Part shown: positions 1 to 3,710 of the stretch, piece by piece
Position numbering within the stretch: the first letter of the stretch is position 1
How the letters are laid out: every line of letters begins with the position of its first letter
Source: JBEKCB01 sp052139675
Lineage (GTDB): Bacteria > Planctomycetota > Brocadiia > CAIUPP01
Direction of reading: 5' to 3'
NCBI GenBank assembly: GCA_052139675.1
Contig: JBKQWE010000017.1
Location: forward strand, 1 to 7,330
DNA length: 7,330 nucleotides
Notes under the pieces: model-generated
The model's database searches: none
What the model was told of the DNA's origin: nothing
Seen by the model: only the letters and a program-made list of their open reading frames with translations
Program-made: the position numbers and the translations under genes

Positions 1-146
1 GTCATGCCGACGAACTCGACGGGGCCTTTCTCCGCGAGCGCGTCGAATTCGAGGACGTAGTCGCCCGGCACCCCGAACATGTGCCGCGCGCCCCGCCGGT
101 GGCACTCCTGGATCAGGTACTGCCCGATCGAGACCGGCTTCGCCAT
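1..146 (-). CDS. Thiamine-diphosphate-dependent 2-oxo-acid decarboxylase, N-terminal fragment (pyruvate/indolepyruvate decarboxylase family)
   Basis: Only the first 48 codons are inside the window; the gene runs off the left edge. The peptide starts MAKPVSIGQYLIQ and contains the stretch HMFGVPGDYVLEF. This matches the opening of the N-terminal Pyr domain of pyruvate/indolepyruvate decarboxylases and related ThDP enzymes, where an (F)G(V)PGDY-type motif follows the first helix. Members decarboxylate 2-oxo acids non-oxidatively in the cytoplasm, giving aldehydes. The cofactor-activating glutamate, near residue 50 in the family, lies just beyond the edge, so catalytic competence and substrate class cannot be judged. 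The ATG at 146-144 is supported by AGGAG (157-153 on the minus strand) six bases upstream and by a promoter at 191-219. Other ThDP enzymes such as acetolactate synthase share this domain, but GDY favours the decarboxylase branch. Confidence 0.82.
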   Translation of the reverse strand, partial: MAKPVSIGQYLIQECHRRGARHMFGVPGDYVLEFDALAEKGPVEFVGM

Positions 147-190
147 CCTGCGCTCCTGCCTGTTATCCTCGTTGCTCTTGCACCGGCGCT

Positions 191-219
191 ATTCTACGGG
201 GCGAGGGCCGTGAGGGCAA
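191..219 (-). promoter_or_regulatory. Sigma70-like promoter for the decarboxylase gene
   Basis: On the minus strand TTGCCC (219-214) is separated by exactly 17 bases from TAGAAT (196-191). The -10 matches TATAAT at 5 of 6 positions and the -35 matches TTGACA at 4 of 6. Transcription would start near 184, giving a leader of about 38 bases before the ATG at 146. Prediction from sequence only. Confidence 0.6.
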
Positions 220-224
220 GGCGG

Positions 225-271
225 CGGAGATTGGGAGGCGGGAAATTTGGAGATTGGGAGATTGGGAGATT
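225..271. repeat. Short 8-bp tandem repeat (unit GGGAGATT)
   Basis: Three adjacent copies of GGGAGATT occupy 248-271 (the first starts TGG), and a further isolated copy, CGGAGATT, lies at 225-232. It is low-complexity purine-rich sequence between the decarboxylase promoter and the first hairpin element. No function is evident; replication slippage is the simplest origin. Confidence 0.6.
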
Positions 272-390
272 CAGAAACTGCTGTTCGCGGAATTCGCCGC
301 AATAAATTAGGACATCTATGAGCAAGCCTGTCAAGTCGGAAACGGGACGATAGCGGGATTTCCCAAACATCTATTCGGCATCGTCCGGAA

Positions 391-446
391 ATAGGGACAG
401 GCCCCGTTTCCGAAAGGCTGTCTCGGGTAACGGGGCCTGTGACTAT
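391..446. repeat. REP-like hairpin repeat element, copy 1
   Basis: A perfect 12-bp inverted repeat, ACAGGCCCCGTT (397-408) and AACGGGGCCTGT (429-440), encloses a 20-base loop that can itself form a CCGA/TCGG stem (410-413, 423-426). The left flank plus arm, ATAGGGACAGGCCCCGTTT, recurs at 2761-2781 with a two-base insertion and a similar hairpin. It is therefore a dispersed element rather than an isolated palindrome. It lies just past the 3' end of the secreted-protein gene and could block exonucleases or end transcription, but no T-run follows either arm. REP elements of this size are commonly moved by RAYT (TnpA_REP) transposases; none is encoded here. A degenerate relative may sit at 336-365. 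Confidence 0.65.
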
Positions 447-497
447 TCTTGCGACCGACGCCGAAGTCCGGGCGCGGCTCGGCTGAACTTCTCGTGG

Positions 498-1643
498 TTA
501 CGTTCCGGGCACGGTCAATTCCACGGGCTTCCCCTCAAAGGCGAACTTCGACTTCAACTGGAAGCCCGTTCCGACGGCGGTGTATTCGAAGGGGCCGTCG
601 CCGAACGGGTCCTGGATGGACTTCAGGCTGTCCGGACCGTTGAGGACGACGGCGATCGCCGCCTTGAGCATGGCGAACGAGGCATCAATGCGCGCCCCGT
701 GGTTGCGGAAGACCGATACCGGGTGGTTGAAGAGCTCGGGAAGCGTCGTGCAGCCCTTCTTCATCTTCTCCTCGAGCGCCTGGCTCCTGGCGGTGAATTC
801 TGCCGGCGGCATGGCGGCCATGTCGGCGACGAGCGCCCAGCAGCGCTGCACGACCTCCAGGTCGTGGACGTAGCGCGCGACGTCCTCCTCCGTAATCGGC
901 TCCTTCGAGTTCGCCTTCTGCGCCTCGTCCTCCGCCGAATCTAACCTTCGGAACTCCTCGGCTGCCTTGATGCCGCCGCGCTTGATATGATCCGCCCACC
1001 AGCCGAACCTGTTTTCGGACTCGTCGAGGAAAGCGTCACGCAGGCTGCAGCATTGCGGCAGCGAGTCAAGCCCCTCGGCGAGCTTCCCGAGCTGCTCGGG
1101 GTTCAGGCGTTCGAGCGTATCCGCGGCCGCGTTCGTGGCGAGGCGCTGGATCGCAAGCCGCACGAGATAAGCGATCGGCGAAGAGTCGGCGTTGCAGTGT
1201 CTCGAAAGCGCGAAGACGGCCAGAATATCCTCGACCGCGCCGTTGCCGTCTCCGGTCGCGGCGCGGTATCTGGCCCTGAAGCAGGCACGCCGGGCAAGCT
1301 CGCGCACCTTCGCTAAATGCGGCATCTCAGTGCCAGGCCCCTCATTGACCAGGCCCCAGTTGCACCATTTGCACTTGACCGCTTCATGGAACATCCTGAG
1401 GCTGGTCTCGCACAACTCGACCACGTGTGCGGCCGCCGGGTCCGGGCCGGACCCGTGCCAGTTCATGATGAGATTGTAATCGGCGTCGGTCAGAGTGGTC
1501 AGCGTCCCGAACGCCAGCCAGTACTTGAGCGCCGCGTTGTCGGCGAGTTCCTTCGGCCCCCGCCAGTCGGTCTGCGCCGAGGCAATGGAAACCGGCATGG
1601 CCGCGGCCGCCAACAGCAGGCAAATCATCACCAGTCGCTTCAT
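498..1643 (-). CDS. Secreted protein of unknown function, third gene of the sigma-factor operon
   Basis: 381 residues. The N-terminus is a classical signal peptide: MKR, then a hydrophobic core (LVMICLLLAAAAM), then a cleavage-like SIASAQ near residue 23, so the protein is probably exported. The mature part is mostly helical and contains a CKWCNW cysteine pair and a central stretch (RYRAATGDGNGAVEDILAVFALSRHC) like proteins in planctomycete-type genomes. Near the C-terminus, DPFGDGPFEYTAVGTGFQL resembles the DPF-x-G-x-P-x-x-Y-x(n)-GF-x-L pattern often seen at the ends of such proteins. I know no function. The start is ATG 1643 because AAGGAGG (1658-1652) precedes it by 8 bases and the signal peptide begins there. 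An in-frame GTG at 1739 overlaps the upstream stop but would add 32 residues ahead of the signal peptide. It lies 92 bases downstream of the anti-sigma candidate and probably shares its transcript. Confidence 0.8.
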   Translation of the reverse strand: MKRLVMICLLLAAAAMPVSIASAQTDWRGPKELADNAALKYWLAFGTLTTLTDADYNLIMNWHGSGPDPAAAHVVELCETSLRMFHEAVKCKWCNWGLVNEGPGTEMPHLAKVRELARRACFRARYRAATGDGNGAVEDILAVFALSRHCNADSSPIAYLVRLAIQRLATNAAADTLERLNPEQLGKLAEGLDSLPQCCSLRDAFLDESENRFGWWADHIKRGGIKAAEEFRRLDSAEDEAQKANSKEPITEEDVARYVHDLEVVQRCWALVADMAAMPPAEFTARSQALEEKMKKGCTTLPELFNHPVSVFRNHGARIDASFAMLKAAIAVVLNGPDSLKSIQDPFGDGPFEYTAVGTGFQLKSKFAFEGKPVELTVPGT

Positions 1644-1735
1644 GGCACTGCCCTCCTTCAAGAAGAGAAAACGCTGTAATGTCTCACTGACCCATGCCGA
1701 ACCCGGCGGTCTGCAGCCCGCCGTATGCGCAAACT

Positions 1736-2155
1736 TCACTGTAGGACTGCATTTCTCCAGGGTGACGGGGACCGGTCCGGCGGCATCAAGCTCCGGGCGT
1801 GCTTATCCATCAGCGCGTCCAGCGTTTCGGGCGACCGCATCAGGGCGGCGGTGTAGACCGCGCGGGTCGGCGGATCGTCCGCCGTGAATTCGCGGCGCGG
1901 TATCAGAGCCACCGTTTTCACCGGCTGAGCCGGCCGGGGCGCGACGGCCGGTCCGCCAAGCCGCCACAGGGCAACGCAGAGCACCAGCGTTGCGGCCATG
2001 AGGCCGACCGCGACGAGCCATGCGCCGATCCGCGGTTTCGCGGCTGCCGATTTGCCATCGAGACCGGCCGAAATCCTGCGCTCGAGGTCCGGCGTCGGCG
2101 CGACCGGCCGCAGTGAGCGCAACCGTTCTTCGAATTCGTTCATTCGATCATCCAT
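1736..2155 (-). CDS. Small single-pass membrane protein, putative anti-sigma factor
   Basis: 139 residues. Residues 1-40 form a charged cytoplasmic segment (FEERLRSLRPVAPTPDLERRI). Residues about 43-66 form one membrane span (IGAWLVAVGLMAATLVLCVA). The rest, rich in proline and charge, would be extracytoplasmic. Its start overlaps the end of the ECF sigma gene by 8 bases, and GGAGGAGG lies nine bases before the ATG at 2155, inside the sigma gene. Such overlap implies translational coupling and fits a cognate anti-sigma factor holding its sigma at the membrane. There is no HxxxCxxC zinc anti-sigma motif, so assignment rests on position and topology only. It could instead be an accessory membrane protein. 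A second ATG at 2143 has no Shine-Dalgarno sequence. Confidence 0.75.
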   Translation of the reverse strand: MDDRMNEFEERLRSLRPVAPTPDLERRISAGLDGKSAAAKPRIGAWLVAVGLMAATLVLCVALWRLGGPAVAPRPAQPVKTVALIPRREFTADDPPTRAVYTAALMRSPETLDALMDKHARSLMPPDRSPSPWRNAVLQ

Positions 2156-2660
2156 GGGGCCGGACCTCCTCCAAATTCCGCCGCAGGAAATCGAGCGCGT
2201 ACCGATAGCGCGAAGCGGCCGTGTCCTGCGGAATATTCAGCGCCTGGCCGATCTCGCGGAATGTCAGGCTGCCCCACAGCTTCAAGACCAGGACCTCGCG
2301 TTGCTCGGAGGGCAACTCGGATAATTTCCGTTCGACGGCGGCGCGCCATTCTTCGTCCTCGGGGAAACGCTCGAAGACCGGCTCAGCGAAGACCGGCTTG
2401 AGGCCGGCGGCATCCTTCTCGCGCCGCGCGCGCCGGGTCCGCGAACGAAGCCAGTCCAGCGCGGAGGTTCGGACGCAGGCGAAGAGATACGCCGTCTCCG
2501 GGTTCGCTGAACCCCGCGCGCGCCAGAACCTGATGAACGCCTCCTGCACGATATCCTCCGCATCGGACTGAGCGGGCGCCCATTGCCTTGCGAAGAGCAC
2601 GAGCGCCGGCCCGTGCCGGTTCAGCCACGTCGGCCAGTCCTGCTCTCCGCCTCGTTCCAT
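2148..2660 (-). CDS. ECF-type RNA polymerase sigma factor (sigma70 regions 2 and 4)
   Basis: 170 residues, the usual size for an extracytoplasmic-function sigma factor. Region 2 spans about residues 12-78 and includes the core-binding signature SDAEDIVQEAFIRFWRARG followed by the -10 recognition helix area. Region 4 spans about 107-162 and holds the -35-binding helix-turn-helix (LTFREIGQALNIPQDTAASR). Regions 1 and 3 are absent, as expected. It would direct RNA polymerase to a small regulon when released from an anti-sigma factor, here probably the overlapping downstream gene. ATG 2660 is chosen because GGAG (2671-2668) sits seven bases upstream. An in-frame ATG at 2678 adds six residues but lacks a ribosome-binding site. 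The family is clear; the regulon and signal are unknown. Confidence 0.93.
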   Translation of the reverse strand: MERGGEQDWPTWLNRHGPALVLFARQWAPAQSDAEDIVQEAFIRFWRARGSANPETAYLFACVRTSALDWLRSRTRRARREKDAAGLKPVFAEPVFERFPEDEEWRAAVERKLSELPSEQREVLVLKLWGSLTFREIGQALNIPQDTAASRYRYALDFLRRNLEEVRPHG

Positions 2661-2717
2661 GGACCCTCTCCAATCCATATAACGTCAGCGACGGGAAACT
2701 TTGTCTATCGCGCGTCC

Positions 2718-2748
2718 GTATCATAACGGGAGAATTTGGCGCGGGAAA
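2718..2748 (-). promoter_or_regulatory. Putative promoter of the sigma-factor operon
   Basis: The minus strand carries TCCCGTTATGATAC (2731-2718), with TATGAT (2725-2720) as a -10 candidate. A weak -35, TTTCCC (2748-2743), lies 17 bases upstream. The predicted leader to ATG 2660 is about 50 bases. The same 14 bases occur at 6314-6301 ahead of the YfhO-family gene, which strengthens both as functional sites. The poor -35 leaves open an activator or a non-housekeeping sigma factor. Confidence 0.5.
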
Positions 2749-2756
2749 GGGGGCAC

Positions 2757-2815
2757 GGGAATAGGGACACAGGCCCCGTTTTCCGAACGGCTATCTCCGA
2801 TAGCGGGGCTTGGCC
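2757..2815. repeat. REP-like hairpin repeat element, copy 2
   Basis: It shares GGAATAGGGACA, AGGCCCCGTTT, TCCGAA, GGCT and AGCGGGGC blocks with the element at 391-446. The outer stem pairs 2771-2780 with 2802-2811 (ten pairs as RNA, two of them G-U). An alternative inner hairpin pairs GCTATC (2790-2795) with GATAGC (2799-2804) around a 3-base loop. The two copies differ in sequence but keep the foldback, as in a REP-type family. This copy lies directly beside the 125-bp tandem array, only about 14 bases before its first unit. Confidence 0.62.
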
Positions 2816-2899
2816 ATGTTTCTCCACGGTGATGTTGAGCCGCGGGCGCACGCCTTGGTGCGCTGCCCCACCGGAGCATCAAAAGGGAAGCCGCGGCGC

Positions 2900-2924
2900 C
2901 ACTACCACGCAATACGTAGTAGTG
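2900..2924. repeat. Hairpin in tandem unit 1
   Basis: CACTACCACG (2900-2909), loop CAATA, CGTAGTAGTG (2915-2924). Nine of ten positions pair; one C faces A. Confidence 0.7.
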
Positions 2925-3022
2925 TCACATGGCACCAGGAACAGATGCCCGTGGTGATGTTGCGGCGTGGACGCACGCCTTGGTGCGCTGCCCCACCGGA
3001 GCATCAAAAGGGAAGCCGCGGC

Positions 3023-3051
3023 GACACTACTACGCAATACATAGTAGTGTC
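3023..3051. repeat. Hairpin in tandem unit 2
   Basis: GACACTACTA (3023-3032) pairs perfectly with TAGTAGTGTC (3042-3051) over ten base pairs around a 9-base loop. The stem is shifted outward by two pairs relative to unit 3, so stem length is kept although its closing bases differ. Confidence 0.75.
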
Positions 3052-3150
3052 ACATGGCACCAGGAACAGATGCCCGTGGTGATGTTGCGGCGTGGACGCA
3101 CGCCTTGGTGCACTGCCTCACCCACCGGAGCATCAAAAGAAAAGCCGGGT

Positions 3151-3175
3151 CACTACTACGCAATACGTAGTAGTG
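3151..3175. repeat. Hairpin in tandem unit 3
   Basis: CACTACTACG (3151-3160), loop CAATA, CGTAGTAGTG (3166-3175): a perfect ten-base-pair stem with a five-base loop. Unit 4 has a decayed equivalent at 3277-3301, with one mismatch near the stem base and changes near the loop, one of them a G-U pair. Confidence 0.78.
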
Positions 3176-3317
3176 TCACATGGCCCCAGGAACAGAAGCC
3201 CGTGGTGATGTTGCGGCGTGGACGCACGCCTTGGTGCACTGCCTCGCCCACCAGAGCATCAAAGGAAAAGCCGAGGCACTACTGCGCAATATGTAGTAGC
3301 GCCACGAGCCGCCAGGG

Positions 3318-3495
3318 GTATTTCGGATATTCGGGCGGGCTATTGGGGAGACATCCCTATTTCATCCACCTTCGCAGGATGCGAGAGTGGGGAGCGGGAG
3401 TGTTGTCCGGGGGTCGCGCGCGATTGGGTTCGTTTTTTCAGACGGGGTTGCCGAGCCAGACGCTCCTTCGGCGTGCTGCGCGCGGCCGCGTCAAT
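3318..3495. other. Non-coding stretch between the tandem array and the 11-bp repeats
   Basis: About 180 bases with no supportable gene. Plus-strand frames continue from the repeat array without a start, ribosome-binding site or family resemblance. The only landmark is ATTGGGTTCGTTTTTTC (3423-3439), with a run of six T and no convincing hairpin before it. Confidence 0.5.
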
Positions 3496-3625
3496 AAAGA
3501 GAGCATGTTATCGGCATGCAGGCCCTATGCGACATCATTCCGGCCCGTCACGACCACATTGCGGCGGCATTGTGGGGTCATTGCGACGTCATCGCGGCGG
3601 CATTACGGCGGCATGAAAGCGGCAT
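3496..3625. repeat. Helically phased array of 11-bp repeats (consensus TGCGGCGGCAT) beside parS
   Basis: Seven contiguous 11-mers fill 3549-3625 exactly (77 bases). They end CAT at 3559, 3570, 3581, 3592, 3603, 3614 and 3625. Unit 3560-3570 equals the consensus; units at 3593 and 3604 match 10 of 11, that at 3582 matches 9, that at 3571 matches 8, and the outer two are weaker. Weaker units extend the register leftward to 3496: CAT at 3504 and 3515, TAT at 3526, then two 10-base steps (CAT at 3536, CGT at 3546). Eleven bases is close to one helical turn, so the CAT faces align on one side of the duplex. The period excludes a coding repeat. Arrays of this kind serve as protein-binding iterons in replication origins and plasmid centromeres; which protein, if any, binds here is unknown. 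Confidence 0.75.
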
Positions 3626-3644
3626 GAGTCTCAGGAGAAGTCTG

Positions 3645-3664
3645 ATTGTTTCACGTGAAACAAT
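3645..3664. other. parS: parS site, ParB-binding centromere sequence (perfect 20-bp palindrome)
   Basis: TGTTTCACGTGAAACA occupies 3647-3662 and equals the widely conserved bacterial chromosomal parS (TGTTNCACGTGNAACA pattern). One extra AT/AT pair beyond the flanking A-T bases extends the symmetry to 20 bases, ATTGTTTCACGTGAAACAAT. ParB (Spo0J) binds such sites, spreads as a CTP-dependent clamp, and with ParA and SMC segregates the replication origin. Chromosomal parS sites cluster around oriC, so this window is probably origin-proximal or on a replicon with a chromosome-type Par system. It lies in non-coding DNA, 47 bases past the 3' end of the YfhO-family gene and 19 bases from the phased 11-mers. 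No parA/parB gene is in the window. Confidence 0.9.
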
Positions 3665-3710
3665 TTAGAAACCATCTTATGTTCCTGGGGAAAAGGCGTG
3701 CGCAGAGGGC

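Larger units (their letters stand above)
2829..3317. repeat. Tandem array of four 125/126-bp repeat units
   Basis: Units begin at 2829, 2954, 3079 and 3205, each with GTGATGTTG, giving periods of 125, 125 and 126 bases. Conserved blocks in order are GTGATGTTGCGGCGTGGACG, CACGCCTTGGTGC, a CTGCC...CCACC block, AGAGCATCAAA (or GGAGCATCAAA), AAGCCG, a hairpin near CACTACTACG-CAATA-CGTAGTAGTG, then CACATGG, CCAGGAACAGA and GCCCGTG. Units 1-2 carry the short CTGCCCCACC form; units 3-4 share a four-base insertion there and a compensating loss after AAGCCG. Unit 4 decays after about 3300. Because 125 is not a multiple of three, a protein read across the array changes frame from unit to unit, so the long plus-strand frames here are not genes. 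I do not recognise the family. Confidence 0.9.

Noticed and set aside
1704..1723. Terminator between the anti-sigma candidate and the secreted-protein gene
   Set aside because: A CGGCGG/CCGCCG 6-bp stem exists, but no T-run follows on the minus strand, so read-through is expected.
1643..1739. GTG start at 1739 for the secreted protein
   Set aside because: It overlaps the upstream stop neatly but puts 32 non-hydrophobic residues ahead of a good signal peptide. ATG 1643 has an AAGGAGG at 8 bases.
2829..3317. CRISPR array
   Set aside because: Whole 125-base units are alike, with no short-repeat/unique-spacer alternation and no cas genes.
2829..3317. Integron attC sites
   Set aside because: The hairpins lack RYYYAAC/GTTRRRY core sites, there are no cassette genes between the units, and no integrase is present.
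3423..3439. Intrinsic terminator at the T6 run
   Set aside because: No GC-rich stem immediately precedes the run on the plus strand, and no gene ends there.
2929..3627. Plus-strand open frame of 232 codons across the tandem array and 11-mers
   Set aside because: The 125-base period rotates the frame, so the same DNA is read as different peptides in successive units. There is no ribosome-binding site or protein family resemblance, and the 3' part reads an 11-base repeat.
3496..3664. Chromosomal replication origin (oriC)
   Set aside because: No TTATCCACA-type DnaA boxes, no substantial AT-rich unwinding region and no dnaA/dnaN neighbours. parS alone does not mark oriC.
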